Shown here in pieces: positions 16,982-28,392 of a DNA stretch of 64,000 nucleotides. Positions within the stretch are counted from its first letter, which is position 1; each line of letters starts with the position of its first letter. Both the position numbers and the translations under genes were made by a program. Under the pieces are notes generated by a model. It saw only the letters and a list, made by a program, of their open reading frames with translations, did not search any database and was not told where the DNA came from. The DNA comes from Lautropia dentalis (lineage in GTDB: Bacteria > Pseudomonadota > Gammaproteobacteria > Burkholderiales > Burkholderiaceae_E), in contig NZ_RRUE01000001.1 in assembly GCF_003892345.1 (NCBI RefSeq), positions 1,989,393 to 2,053,392 on the forward strand. The letters are read 5' to 3'.

Positions 16982-18439
16982 TCAGCTGCGCGTGCTGCCG
17001 CTGCTCGCTTCCATCAGCGTGCGGCCGATCCAGTCATTCTTGTCGCGGATGCCGGGCAGCGTGAAGAAGTAACCACCGCCGATGGGCTTGATGTACTCCT
17101 CCAGCGGCTCTCCGTCCAGGCGCTTCTGCACAGTGATGAAGCCCTTCTGCAGGTTGGCCTGGTAGCAGATGAAGAGCAGGCCCATTTCGAGCTGGCCGGA
17201 TTTGGTCACGCCGTTGGAATAGTTGAACGGCCGGCGCAGGATCAGGTTCTCTTCGGTCTGCGGGGTGCGCGGGTTGGCCAGGCGGATGTGGGCATCCAGC
17301 GGCGTGTGCTCGCCCTTCGGATCCTTCGTGTAGTCGGGCACGTCGAACTCGGTCTTGCCACCGTCCATGGGGGCGCCGTTGTCCTTGAGCCGGCCGAAGA
17401 TCGCCTCCTGCTCCTGCAGCGGGGTGCGGTCCCAGCGTTCGACGAAGTTGCGGATGATGCGCACGGCCTGGTAGGTGCCGCCCACGGCCCACGCAGGCTC
17501 GCCGCTCTTCGGGCCGACCCAGACGACGCGGTCCATCAGCGCGGCATCGGCCGAATCGGGGTTGGCCGAACCGTCGCGAAAGCCCAGGAAGTTGCGGGCG
17601 CTCTCGGGCTGCTGGCCCTTCACTTCCGGAATGGGGGGCACGTTGCCTTCCTGCTTCCATTGCAGCACGAGCAGGTCGGGCAGGTTCTTGATGATGTCGC
17701 GCAGGGCGTTGATGATCGTGTCCGGTGTGTTGGCACAGAACTGGATCGACAGGTCGCCGTGGCAGAGGGCCGGATCGAGCGCATCGTTGAAGAAGCGCGT
17801 CATGCGTTGCAGATGGCGCGGCTTGACATCCTTCAGGCCGAAGCGCTCGTCGAACATCGAGTCGCCCAGCGAGACGGTGATGGTCAGTGCGTCGGGCGTC
17901 ACCACCGGGCCAAGCAGGCCGGAGCTGGCCGGGGGCAGCTTGGGATCGAGCTGCACTTCCTTGCCGCCCTGGGTGAGGAAGGCGATGCGGGCCGTCAGCG
18001 TGCGAAACAGGCGCTCCAGCTCTTCCCTGTCCTGGGCGAGCACCGAGAACGAGGCCAGCATGCCGGCACTGGGGCGCGGGGTGACCACGCCGGCCTGGTG
18101 CACGCCCAGGTACGGCACACGTTCCTGGAAGACGGTGCTGGTGGGGGCGTCGGTGACCTGCCCTGCGCCGTCATGGTCAGACCCGGTGCTGGCTGCAGCA
18201 GCGTCTGCTGCGGCGGCCGGGGCCGGGTGTGCAGCCAGCCCGGCCAGACCCACGGTGGCCGCCCCCACCCCGCCCAGCCAGGCGCGGCGACCGGCAGACT
18301 GCGGGGCGCCAGAGGACAGGCCCATGCCGGCCGGACAGGTCAGGGGCACGCCGGCCTGCGGGGCTGTGGGCTGCCCCGCGTGCACCGGACAGTGCTGGCC
18401 TGCCGTGGTTTGTGGGGCGCTCTTGCTGCGATCGTGCAT
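16982..18439 (-). CDS. efeB: EfeB deferrochelatase/Dyp-type haem peroxidase
   Basis: 485-residue periplasmic haem enzyme. In the EfeUOB system it is thought to oxidise ferrous iron or remove iron from haem. The N-terminus has a twin-arginine signal (GRRAWLGGVGAATVGLAG, about residues 50-70), as expected for export with bound haem. The peroxidase domain has the Dyp signature GFRDGSANP, preceded by QQPESARNFL, and the C-terminal QANLQKGFITVQKRLDGEPLEEYI block. It lies between efeO (42 bases upstream) and the EfeM-like gene. The 110-residue leader before the conserved core is longer than usual and rich in Ala/Pro. Confidence 0.93.
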   Translation of the reverse strand: MHDRSKSAPQTTAGQHCPVHAGQPTAPQAGVPLTCPAGMGLSSGAPQSAGRRAWLGGVGAATVGLAGLAAHPAPAAAADAAAASTGSDHDGAGQVTDAPTSTVFQERVPYLGVHQAGVVTPRPSAGMLASFSVLAQDREELERLFRTLTARIAFLTQGGKEVQLDPKLPPASSGLLGPVVTPDALTITVSLGDSMFDERFGLKDVKPRHLQRMTRFFNDALDPALCHGDLSIQFCANTPDTIINALRDIIKNLPDLLVLQWKQEGNVPPIPEVKGQQPESARNFLGFRDGSANPDSADAALMDRVVWVGPKSGEPAWAVGGTYQAVRIIRNFVERWDRTPLQEQEAIFGRLKDNGAPMDGGKTEFDVPDYTKDPKGEHTPLDAHIRLANPRTPQTEENLILRRPFNYSNGVTKSGQLEMGLLFICYQANLQKGFITVQKRLDGEPLEEYIKPIGGGYFFTLPGIRDKNDWIGRTLMEASSGSTRS

Positions 18440-18480
18440 GAAAGTCTCCTGAAGAGAATATCCGTGACAGCGAAAGCTTA

Positions 18481-19665
18481 TTACTCCAGTTTGAGGGCTG
18501 CGTTGACCTTGGCCAAGTCATCCGCCAGTTTGCTCACCGTGGCGGTGATGGCCTGGCGGGCGTCGGCCGGCAGTGCGCCCGGTTTGAAGCCGTCGCCGTC
18601 GCGGTACGGTTCCAGCTCCTTCGCAAACTGGGCAAAGCCATCCTCGATGGATTTCTTCAGGTCCGGCGCCGGCTTCGTCAGCATCGGCAGCACCAGATTG
18701 GCCAGTTTCTTCGTGCCGTCCAGCGTGCCCTGCAGGTCGGCGGCCTCGGCATGGCTCCAGCCCTCCTCGCCCCCATTGGGCAGGTTGTCAGCAGTGCGGC
18801 GCAGCAGGCGGGCCGCCGAGCTGGCCAGCCGCTCGGGCTGGGTTTCCAGTGCGGCCAGACGGGTCTTGAGCGTGTCGACATCGGCCGCCAGCGTGTTGGC
18901 CACCGGCTGCAGGGCTTTCAGGTCGCCCTGCCCCTGGCCGAACAGACCGTACTCCAGACGGTGGAAGCCGCGGAATTCCGGATCGGCTTCCCGTTTGGCG
19001 AAGTAGTCGGCCCGGCCGTTGATGCGGGTCTCCAGATCGGCAAAGTTGTCGGCCATCGGCTCAATGCGCTTGTACAGCAGGTGGGCCGGGGCATAGAGGG
19101 CTTGGGCCTGCTGCAGCTGGCCGGCCTGGATGGCGGCCTGCAGCTCACCCACCGCATCGGCCAGCTGGCTGCTCTGCGAGATCAGGTAGAACTTGTACTC
19201 GGCCTGGGCGCCCAGGAAGTTCAGGGCCGACGGGTTGTTGCCCTCGGCCTCGGATTCGGCCGACGGGGTGACATGCAGCTTGCCGCGCGGGTTGCTGAGC
19301 AGGCCGCAGGTGATGTCGTAGTCGCCGGGACGCAGCTTGACCTTCATGGTCTGCGTGAAGCCGGGGGCGATGTTCTCGCGCTCCTCCACCACCATGATGC
19401 CGTCCAGAATTTCCCACTCCAGCGCACGGTCGGAGTTGTTGACGATGCGGAAGGTGGTGCGGCCGGCCGGAACGGTGATGTCGTTGGGTTTGCAGACGTT
19501 GTCCTGGATGGTGACCGTGACGGTGTTGGCATCATCCTGTGGTGCCGCCTGCTTGGCCTTGTTGGAGGCATACCAGAAGGCCCCCAGGCCGGCAATGACC
19601 AGGACGGCCGAGCCGCCGACGGCAACCCGCATCAGGGAGGAGGATTTCTTGTTCGGATCAGGCAT
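18481..19665 (-). CDS. efeO: EfeO periplasmic iron-binding protein (cupredoxin + M75)
   Basis: 394-residue iron-uptake component. An N-terminal hydrophobic anchor or signal (about 12-32) is followed by a cupredoxin-like domain with the paired cysteines of the family: DNVCKPNDITVPAG near residue 55 and DITCGLLSNPRG near 118, with EWEILDGIMVVEERENIAPG between. From about residue 150 the M75 domain begins; GFHRLEYGLFG carries the HxxE metal motif. In E. coli and other bacteria EfeO delivers iron to the EfeU permease. Starts at ATG 19665, 168 bases after efeU; efeB follows after 41 bases. Confidence 0.94.
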   Translation of the reverse strand: MPDPNKKSSSLMRVAVGGSAVLVIAGLGAFWYASNKAKQAAPQDDANTVTVTIQDNVCKPNDITVPAGRTTFRIVNNSDRALEWEILDGIMVVEERENIAPGFTQTMKVKLRPGDYDITCGLLSNPRGKLHVTPSAESEAEGNNPSALNFLGAQAEYKFYLISQSSQLADAVGELQAAIQAGQLQQAQALYAPAHLLYKRIEPMADNFADLETRINGRADYFAKREADPEFRGFHRLEYGLFGQGQGDLKALQPVANTLAADVDTLKTRLAALETQPERLASSAARLLRRTADNLPNGGEEGWSHAEAADLQGTLDGTKKLANLVLPMLTKPAPDLKKSIEDGFAQFAKELEPYRDGDGFKPGALPADARQAITATVSKLADDLAKVNAALKLE

Positions 19666-19833
19666 GATGTGTGATGGATGTCAGGTGAAAGAAGGGGCTG
19701 GTCTGAACGGGACTGCGTGTGCGCTCAGCGCTGCCGGATCGGGCGGGCACGCATTCCGCATGGCCGAACACGCAGTGCGTCCAGCACAGGTGCGAGCAGG
19801 TCCATGGATGCTGCATGCACATGCAGCCTTGCA

Positions 19834-20661
19834 TCAGCGTGTGGTGGCCGGAGACGGTGCCGCCGGCTTCAGGAACAGGTACAGCGTGATGGCGAGGAAG
19901 GCCACGTAGACGATCGCCTCGCCCACCACCGGGGCAGACTGGTAGCCCAGCAGGCCGGAGAGCACGGTGCCCAGCGGGCTGTCCATCGGCAGGGTGTCGT
20001 CCAGGTTGAACACCACCTCCTGCAGCTGGTTCCAGATGCCGGCCTCGTGGAACTTGCGCAGCACACCGGCCAGCAGCCCGGCAGCCACCAGCAGGATGAA
20101 GCCGCCGGTGAAGCGGAAGAACTTGCGCAGGTTGAGCCGCACGCCACCGGAATACAGCCCGTAACCGATCACCACCGACACGGCGATGCCGGCGAGCGCC
20201 CCGACCGGTGCCTCCCAGCCCTGGCTTTGCTGGAAGATGGCCAGCAGGAAGAACACCGATTCGAGCCCCTCGCGGGCCACGGCCAGAAAGACCATGCCGA
20301 TCAGCGCCCAGCCGGCGGCGTCGGTGCCCTGCCCCAGCGCCTTCTCGACCGACGCCTGCAGGTCGCCCTTGATGTTGCGGGCCGTTTTCTTCATCCAGAA
20401 CACCATGGAGGTCAGCATGCCGACGGCGATCAGGCCGACCACACCCTCGAACAGCTCCTGTTCCTTCTGGGGAAACTCCGCCGCCATCAGCTGCAGGGCG
20501 GCGCCGGCAAAGAGCGACAGCGCACTGGCCAGCAGCACCCCCACCCAGACGGCGGGCATCAGGCCATCACGGCCGCTCTGCTTGAGGTAACTGGCAACGA
20601 TGCCCACGATGAGGGCGGCTTCGATGCCCTCGCGAAGCATGATGAGAAAGGGAACGAACAT
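19834..20661 (-). CDS. efeU: EfeU/FTR1 ferrous iron permease
   Basis: 275-residue inner-membrane permease with about seven helices. It has two REXXE iron-coordinating motifs: LREGIEAALIVG at the N-terminus and AREGLESVFFLLA in the middle. FTR1/EfeU proteins move iron after oxidation by a partner, here EfeO/EfeB. I chose ATG 20661 because MFVPFLIMLREG is the standard family start, although no clear Shine-Dalgarno precedes it. An in-frame TTG at 20694 would add eleven residues but would begin inside the Fur palindrome. First gene of the minus-strand iron operon. Confidence 0.93.
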   Translation of the reverse strand: MFVPFLIMLREGIEAALIVGIVASYLKQSGRDGLMPAVWVGVLLASALSLFAGAALQLMAAEFPQKEQELFEGVVGLIAVGMLTSMVFWMKKTARNIKGDLQASVEKALGQGTDAAGWALIGMVFLAVAREGLESVFFLLAIFQQSQGWEAPVGALAGIAVSVVIGYGLYSGGVRLNLRKFFRFTGGFILLVAAGLLAGVLRKFHEAGIWNQLQEVVFNLDDTLPMDSPLGTVLSGLLGYQSAPVVGEAIVYVAFLAITLYLFLKPAAPSPATTR

Positions 20662-20691
20662 GGTCCGGAAGAGGAGGAATTTGTGATGGGG

Positions 20692-20706
20692 CAATGATAA
20701 TCATTG
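20692..20706. promoter_or_regulatory. Fur box at efeU
   Basis: CAATGATAATCATTG is a perfect 15-bp palindrome containing AATGATAATCATT, the core of the Fur operator. It lies 31-45 bases before the efeU start, so iron-replete Fur should block the operon. Confidence 0.85.
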
Positions 20707-20738
20707 TTTGAATTCTTCCAAGCCGGTAGCAATGCGCC

Positions 20739-20754
20739 CTTCATTCTCATTGTG
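20739..20754. promoter_or_regulatory. Second, weaker Fur-like site
   Basis: CTTCATTCTCATTGTG (reverse CACAATGAGAATGAAG) contains the AATGAGAAT hexamer array common in betaproteobacterial Fur boxes. It is about 40 bases upstream of the main palindrome. Confidence 0.5.
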
Positions 20755-21032
20755 TGAAGCTGTACCGCCAACCCCTTGATTGTCCGGGCAAAAGAAACTG
20801 GGGTGTCTGGCCTGAACGGGCGCCGAAGCTTGCGCTTCAGCGGCCCGAACTGTGCAGGTTCCGCTGGGGCATGACAGTGTACGGCGCGTCGGGTGCTGGC
20901 GGTGCAGCCGGGGTTTCTGGCGGCCTGGCCCTGAACGCAGGCGGCGTAGGGGCGCAAAGGCAGCAAAAGCAGCGTTCAGGCACAAAACAGCGTTTGGACA
21001 CAGAAGCAGCGCATGGCCACAAACATGGGCAC

Positions 21033-21055
21033 AAAAAAACCACCGCGAGGGTGGC
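21033..21055 (-). terminator. Rho-independent terminator of tRNA operon
   Basis: On the minus strand, GCCACC-CTCGC-GGTGG is followed by seven T residues, a textbook terminator. It lies about 30 bases past the last tRNA-Asp. Confidence 0.88.
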
Positions 21056-21085
21056 TTTTCTGTTTTTCCGGTTGCCCGGAGAAGG

Positions 21086-21162
21086 TGGCGGAGCGGACGG
21101 GGCTCGAACCCGCGACCCCCGGCGTGACAGGCCGGTATTCTGACCAACTGAACTACCGCTCC
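21086..21162 (-). tRNA. tRNA-Asp (GTC), copy 2
   Basis: 77 nt including encoded CCA. Acceptor stem GGAGCGG/CCGCTCC, D-arm TTCAGTTGGTC, anticodon loop CTGTCAC giving GTC, T-arm GGTTCGAGCC. Sequence identical to the copy at 21202-21278. Last gene of the tRNA series before the terminator. Confidence 0.97.
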
Positions 21163-21201
21163 GTTCCAGCGGCTGGGTTGTTTGCACTTTTCGAAAAAAG
21201 C

Positions 21202-21278
21202 TGGCGGAGCGGACGGGGCTCGAACCCGCGACCCCCGGCGTGACAGGCCGGTATTCTGACCAACTGAACTACCGCTCC
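21202..21278 (-). tRNA. tRNA-Asp (GTC), copy 1
   Basis: 77 nt with CCA, identical in sequence to the copy 39 bases downstream. The flanks differ, so the duplication is confined to the mature tRNA. Confidence 0.97.
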
Positions 21279-21347
21279 GTTCAAACAACTGGTTTGCTGC
21301 TGAAGCAGGCATTATAGCCCGCATTTTTTGTCTGTCAACAAAGCTGC

Positions 21348-21423
21348 TGGTGGGTGCTGAGAGCCTCGAACTCCCGACCTACGCCTTGTAAGGGCGCCGC
21401 TCTACCAACTGAGCTAAGCACCC
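21348..21423 (-). tRNA. tRNA-Val (TAC)
   Basis: 76 nt with CCA. Acceptor GGGTGCT/AGCACCC, D-arm TAGCTCAGTTGGTAGAGC, anticodon loop CTTACAA giving TAC, T-loop GTTCGAG. It is first in the tRNA set and follows lon on the same strand. Confidence 0.97.
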
Positions 21424-21503
21424 AGCGCGTTGCAAACAAAAGAAGATGATAGCAGGGATTTTGGACCAAATGCAAATCTGGTATGTACGGCAACCGATAA
21501 CGG

Positions 21504-21529
21504 CAGGCGGCGCAACAGGGCGCCGCCTG
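21504..21529 (-). terminator. Hairpin directly after lon
   Basis: CAGGCGGCGC-AACAGG-GCGCCGCCTG, a perfect 10-bp stem starting three bases past the lon stop. The T tract is poor, so read-through into the tRNA genes is possible. Confidence 0.6.
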
Positions 21530-21532
21530 GTC

Positions 21533-23944
<2,412 letters not shown>

Positions 23945-24014
23945 CTGTTTCCCGACAGTGTGCTGACCGCTGTGCCCGGACCTTTCCAGGATCACAGGGG
24001 TAAGCATATGTGCG

Positions 24015-24042
24015 ATATGCGGTCAATCCAAAAGATTACAAG
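24015..24042 (-). promoter_or_regulatory. Candidate sigma-32 (heat-shock) promoter of lon
   Basis: On the minus strand CTTGTAA (24036-24042), a 13-base spacer, then CCGCATAT (24015-24022). The sigma-32 consensus is CTTGAAA, 11-16 bases, CCCCATNT: one mismatch in the -10 and one or two in the -35. Lon is a classic sigma-32 target. Confidence 0.6.
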
Positions 24043-24180
24043 AATATCCGGCCATCGGTACGGTTTTCCTTATGAAACCGTGTCTGGTCCACCAACATTT
24101 GTGTGGTGTGACAGGCGGCCTTCCCGGCCGGCCGGAAGGCGAGCCGGAGCCGATGGATCGTGTCTTTCCGGAAAATGCAT

Positions 24181-24214
24181 GGCCCGGCCGCCTTCGGAGG
24201 AAAGCGGCCGGGCC
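24181..24214 (-). terminator. Terminator candidate after clpX
   Basis: GGCCCGGCCGC and GCGGCCGGGCC form a perfect 11-bp stem around a 12-base loop. On the minus strand ATGCATTTT follows. It lies about 200 bases past the clpX stop. Confidence 0.55.
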
Positions 24215-24417
24215 GGGGCCGGTGCCCGGCGCGGGTCGGGGCGCTGCCCTCTTCACGCCGGCCCGGCCGCGTACCGGCGGGGCGCCATGTGCGCAACACG
24301 GGCCGGACGCCCCGGATCCGGCCGGCCGTCATGTTCATTGACGCCATGTGCCGGCAAGGCTGGTCGCCCCACTCTGCCGGGCCGGTCAGCGCCGGCCGCT
24401 GCCCGGGACGCTGCCTG

Positions 24418-25683
24418 TCAGCTGTTGCCGCCCGACACCCGGGGGCTGTCGGCGTAGACCAGCACCGGTTTGCTCGTACCCTCGATGACGCTCTCGTCGA
24501 CGACGACCTTCTCGACGTTCTTCATGCCGGGCAGCTCGTACATGATGTCGATCAGGGCATGTTCCAGAATGGAGCGCAGGCCACGGGCACCAGCCTTGCG
24601 CTTGAGCGCCAGGCGGGCGATGGCCTTGAGGGCAGCCGGGCGGATGTCCAGTTCCACCCCTTCCATCGAGAAGAGTTTCTGGTACTGCTTGACCAGGGCG
24701 TTCTTCGGCTCGGTGAGGATGCGCACGAGCGTGGCCTCGTCCAGCTCGTCCAGCGTGGCCTGCACGGGCAGGCGGCCGACCAGCTCGGGGATCAGGCCGA
24801 ACTTGATCAGGTCGTCCGGCTCGATGTCCTGGAAGAGTTCGGACAGCGAGCGGTCGGTGGCGCCCTTCACTTCCGCCCCGAAGCCGATGCCGGAGCGCTC
24901 GGAACGGTTGCGGATCACCTTGTCCATGCCATCGAAGGCACCGCCACAGATGAACAGGATGTTGGTGGTGTCGACCTGGACGAAGTCCTGGTTGGGGTGC
25001 TTGCGCCCGCCCTGCGGCGGAATGGCCGCCACGGTGCCCTCGATGAGCTTGAGCAGCGCCTGCTGCACGCCCTCGCCCGACACGTCGCGGGTGATGGAGG
25101 GATTGTCGGCCTTGCGGGAGATCTTGTCGATCTCGTCGATGTAGACGATGCCGGTCTGGGCCTTCTCGATGTCGTAGTTGCAGGAGGCCAGCAGCTTCTG
25201 GATGATGCTCTCCACATCCTCGCCCACGTAGCCGGCCTCGGTCAGCGTGGTGGCGTCGGCCATCACGAAGGGCACGTTGAGCAGGCGGGCCAGCGTCTGG
25301 GCCAGCAGCGTCTTGCCGGAGCCGGTGGGGCCGATCAGCAGGATGTTGCTCTTGGTCAGCTCGACATCGTCCTTGCCGCCCTTGTGGCGCAGGCGCTTGT
25401 AGTGGTTGTAGACGGCCACGGCCAGCGTGCGCTTGGCTTTCTGCTGGCCGATGACGTACTGGTCGAGAATGCCGGCGATCTCGGACGGAATGGGCAGGCG
25501 GTCGCCGCCTTCGCCCTGGGTCTCGCCCTGCCCTTCCTCGCGGATGATCTCGTTGCAGAGGTCGATGCATTCGTCGCAGATGAACACCGACGGGCCGGCG
25601 ATCAGCTTGCGGGTTTCGTGCTGGCTCTTGCCGCAGAAGGAGCAGTAGAGCGGTTTGTCGCTGGAACCTGTTTTATCGGACAT
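24418..25683 (-). CDS. clpX: ClpX, ATPase subunit of the ClpXP protease
   Basis: 421-residue AAA+ unfoldase that recognises tagged substrates and feeds them to ClpP. An N-terminal C4 zinc-binding domain (CSFCGKSQ...CDECIDLC, about residues 14-43) is followed by Walker [12 protein letters not shown] (about 118-128), Walker [10 protein letters not shown], the pore loop GYVG, and sensor residues. The IGF-type loop that docks to ClpP is present as SGIGFGAEV near residue 270. ATG 25683 lies 21 bases after the clpP stop, so clpP-clpX form an operon. Length matches the family. Confidence 0.97.
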   Translation of the reverse strand: MSDKTGSSDKPLYCSFCGKSQHETRKLIAGPSVFICDECIDLCNEIIREEGQGETQGEGGDRLPIPSEIAGILDQYVIGQQKAKRTLAVAVYNHYKRLRHKGGKDDVELTKSNILLIGPTGSGKTLLAQTLARLLNVPFVMADATTLTEAGYVGEDVESIIQKLLASCNYDIEKAQTGIVYIDEIDKISRKADNPSITRDVSGEGVQQALLKLIEGTVAAIPPQGGRKHPNQDFVQVDTTNILFICGGAFDGMDKVIRNRSERSGIGFGAEVKGATDRSLSELFQDIEPDDLIKFGLIPELVGRLPVQATLDELDEATLVRILTEPKNALVKQYQKLFSMEGVELDIRPAALKAIARLALKRKAGARGLRSILEHALIDIMYELPGMKNVEKVVVDESVIEGTSKPVLVYADSPRVSGGNS

Positions 25684-25704
25684 GTACGTTGTTCTCCGGG
25701 CAGG

Positions 25705-26415
25705 TCACTTCTTCGCGTCGGGGCGGGCCGATGCATCGGCCCGCGACTTCATGACCTGGTCGATCAGGCCGTACTTCAGGGCTTCTTCGGCCGAGAGGAA
25801 CTTGTCGCGGTCGGTGTCGCGCTCGATCACTTCCAGCGGCTGGCCGGTACGCTCGGCGAGGATTTCATTGAGCACGGCCTTCAGGCGAAGGATCTCGCGG
25901 GCCTGGATCTCGATGTCGGTGGCCTGGCCCTGGGCGCCGCCCAGCGGCTGGTGGATCATCACGCGCGAGTTGGGCAGCGCATAGCGCTTGCCCTTCGTGC
26001 CGGCGGCCAGCAGGAAGGCGCCCATGCTGGCGGCCATGCCGATGCACAGTGTGGACACGTCGGGCTTGATGAACTGCATCGTGTCGTAGATGCCCAGACC
26101 GGCCGACACCACCCCACCCGGCGAATTGATGTAGAAGTGGATGTCCTTGTCGGGGTTCTCGCTTTCCAGATAGAGCATCTGGGCCAGCGCCAGGTTGGCC
26201 GTGGCATCGTTGACCGGACCGACGAGGAACACCACGCGTTCACGCAGCAGGCGGGAGTAGATGTCGTAGGCGCGTTCGCCCCGGCCGCTCTGCTCGATGA
26301 CGATGGGCACCATGCCCAGACCCATGGGCTGCTGGGCCGAGGTCGGGGCAAAGGGGTCCGTGCCCTGTGACAGGTGCAGGTTGACCTGGTCTTCGACCAG
26401 ACTGTTGAAGGTCAT
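25705..26415 (-). CDS. clpP: ClpP proteolytic subunit
   Basis: 236-residue serine peptidase forming the tetradecameric chamber of ClpXP/ClpAP. Catalytic Ser is in [14 protein letters not shown] (about 128), His in [12 protein letters not shown] (about 153), and the Asp lies about 50 residues later in [11 protein letters not shown]. The N-terminal [23 protein letters not shown] is diagnostic. I chose ATG 26415 with GAGGAAG upstream. A longer frame to 26469 would run through a hairpin and has no ribosome binding site. Slightly longer than usual at both ends (about 30 extra N-terminal residues, presumably a propeptide). Confidence 0.96.
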   Translation of the reverse strand: MTFNSLVEDQVNLHLSQGTDPFAPTSAQQPMGLGMVPIVIEQSGRGERAYDIYSRLLRERVVFLVGPVNDATANLALAQMLYLESENPDKDIHFYINSPGGVVSAGLGIYDTMQFIKPDVSTLCIGMAASMGAFLLAAGTKGKRYALPNSRVMIHQPLGGAQGQATDIEIQAREILRLKAVLNEILAERTGQPLEVIERDTDRDKFLSAEEALKYGLIDQVMKSRADASARPDAKK

Positions 26416-26455
26416 GGGAACTTCCTCGTTGGATGGCGTGAATGGCAAAAACGCG

Positions 26456-26480
26456 ACCGGCCGGTACATGGCCGGCCGGT
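26456..26480 (-). terminator. Terminator candidate between tig and clpP
   Basis: ACCGGCCGG-loop-CCGGCCGGT, a perfect 9-bp stem; on the minus strand CGCG then five T residues follow. It lies about 230 bases past the tig stop and 41 bases before the clpP start. Confidence 0.55.
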
Positions 26481-26710
26481 GTCGATGATCCCCACATGGG
26501 GCTCATGCGTGAATCTGCAAGTGGGAGGCACCGGACACCGGTACGACGGCCGGCGCCCGGCAGCTGCCGGAAGGCGGTCTGTGCCGGGCCAGCGACCGGC
26601 AGGCACAGATGCCCTGCCCCGCAAAAACCATGGGCCGGCCACCGGTGCGGGTTCCGGAGGCCGGTCTGGCCAGGTCCGGACCTGCGTCCGGCACGGGCCA
26701 GGGGCCGGGA

Positions 26711-28024
26711 TCAGGCCAGACCCTTCATCAGCTCGTCGAAGCCCACTTCGTGGTCGGTGACCTTGGCCTTCGACAGCAGCCAGTCCACCACGTTCTGTTC
26801 GACCACCAGGGCCTCGACCTCGGCCAGACGGTCGCGGTCGGAGAAGTACCAGCGTACCACTTCGGCCGGGTTCTCGTAGGTGGAGGCGAACTCCTCGATC
26901 TGCTTGCGGATCTGTTCGGGCTTGGCCTGCAGGGCGTTTTCGCGCACCACTTCCGAGACGATCAGGCCCAGACGCACGCGGCGGGTGGCCTGTTCGTTGA
27001 AGGCATCGGTGGGCACCGGCGGGGCCTTGCGCATGTCCAGGCCACGGGCGGCGAGGTCTTCGCGCATGCGGGCGGCCAGCGATTCGGCCTCCTGCTCCAC
27101 CAGGGCCTTGGGCAGTTCGATGTCGGCCAGACCGACGATCTTGTCCATGACGGCCGTCTTGGTGCGGGACTGCACGCGCTGGCGCACCTCGCGCTCGAGG
27201 TTGCTGCGCACGTCGGCACGGAACTTCTCGACGTCGCCATCTTCCTGGCCCATCTGTTTGGCGAATTCGGCATCGACCTCGGGCAGCTCGGGGCCTTCGA
27301 CCTTCTTGACGGTGACCTCGAACTGGGCGGTCTTGCCGGCCAGGTGTTCGGCACCGTAGTCATCGGGGAACTTCACGTCGAAGGTGACGGTCTCGCCGGT
27401 TTTCTTGCCCAGCACGCCGGCCTCGAAGTCGGGCAGCATGCGGCCCTCGCCCAGCACCATCGGGAAATCCTCGGCGGAGCCGCCGTTGAAGGCTTCGCCG
27501 TCGAGTTTGCCGGTGAAGTCGATGGTGGCGCGGTCGCCCTTCTTGCCACCGCGGCGCACGGCCTTCCAGGTGGTGCGCTGTTTGCGCAGCACGTCGATGG
27601 TGGACTCGAGCGCCTTGTCGTCGACGCTGGCGGTGTAGCGGTCGACTTCCAGGGCGGACGGGTCGCCCAGCTTCACTTCGGGATAGACCTCGAAGGTGGC
27701 GGTGAACTCGGTGGGTTCGGCCGCATCCTTCTGGGCTTCGGTGGGGGCGATGTCGGGCTGGCCGGCCACGCGCAGGCCGTGCTCCTGCACGGCGTCGCCG
27801 AAGGCGCGCGAGATGGCATCACCCAGGGCCTCGGCACGAACCTGCGGGCCATAGCTCTGCTCGACCAGGCGCACCGGCACCTTGCCCGGACGAAAACCGG
27901 GCATGCGGGTGGTCTTGGCCATCGAACGCAAGCGCTCCTGGACCTTGGAGGAAATGTCGGCCGGGTTTACCGAAATCGTCAGCCGGCGTTCCAGGGTGCC
28001 GGTTGTTTCAAGCTGGGAAGCCAT
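26711..28024 (-). CDS. tig: Trigger factor
   Basis: 437-residue ribosome-bound chaperone with peptidyl-prolyl isomerase activity. The N-terminal domain has the ribosome-docking signature as PGFRPGKVP (about residues 42-50). The FKBP-like domain is seen in KKGDRATIDFTGKLDGEAFNGGSAEDFPMVLGEGRMLPDFEAGVLGKK (about 155-205, described here by its ends KKGDRA and GVLGKK). The C-terminal helical arms follow. It precedes clpP on the same strand, as in most bacteria, and a tRNA-Leu gene lies 44 bases upstream. Confidence 0.96.
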   Translation of the reverse strand: MASQLETTGTLERRLTISVNPADISSKVQERLRSMAKTTRMPGFRPGKVPVRLVEQSYGPQVRAEALGDAISRAFGDAVQEHGLRVAGQPDIAPTEAQKDAAEPTEFTATFEVYPEVKLGDPSALEVDRYTASVDDKALESTIDVLRKQRTTWKAVRRGGKKGDRATIDFTGKLDGEAFNGGSAEDFPMVLGEGRMLPDFEAGVLGKKTGETVTFDVKFPDDYGAEHLAGKTAQFEVTVKKVEGPELPEVDAEFAKQMGQEDGDVEKFRADVRSNLEREVRQRVQSRTKTAVMDKIVGLADIELPKALVEQEAESLAARMREDLAARGLDMRKAPPVPTDAFNEQATRRVRLGLIVSEVVRENALQAKPEQIRKQIEEFASTYENPAEVVRWYFSDRDRLAEVEALVVEQNVVDWLLSKAKVTDHEVGFDELMKGLA

Positions 28025-28067
28025 CCGTCGTTGAGTTCCGTTGTTTGGGTTGTAAGTGAAAACAGGC

Positions 28068-28152
28068 TGGTGCGGCTGAAAGGACTCGAACCTTCACACC
28101 TTGCGGCGCCAGAACCTAAATCTGGTGCGTCTACCAATTTCGCCACAGCCGC
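28068..28152 (-). tRNA. tRNA-Leu (TAG)
   Basis: 85 nt with CCA and the long variable arm of class II tRNAs. Acceptor GCGGCTG/CAGCCGC, D-arm TGGCGAAATTGGTAGACGC, anticodon loop reading TAG. Immediately upstream of tig. Confidence 0.97.
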
Positions 28153-28392
28153 CCGTGCGGGTGTCTGCAATATTCCGGTGATTCTAGCCCAAACACGGCA
28201 GCGCGCTGAACGAAACGCAACGCGTGGTGGCAAACACGGTTCATGCCTGACGAACGTGCCGTTTCCACCCCGGAAATGGAGGGCAGTGACGACAGCAGGG
28301 CCAGAGGCCCAGAGGGGGGATCCGGGACGGAACGTGGGGGTGAATGGGACCGTGACATGTGCCTGCAGGAGCGCCCGGTTGCGCAGGCGCAG

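Larger units (their letters stand above)
20662..21085. other. Regulatory gap between efeU and tRNA-Asp
   Basis: 424 bases with no gene. The efeU side holds two Fur-type sites; the tRNA side holds the tRNA operon's terminator. The middle, 20760-21030, shows nothing recognisable. Confidence 0.5.
23945..24417. other. Intergenic region clpX-lon
   Basis: 473 bases without a gene. It holds the lon promoter candidate (24015-24042), a strong 11-bp hairpin (24181-24214), and otherwise GC-rich sequence with short inverted repeats. Confidence 0.5.
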
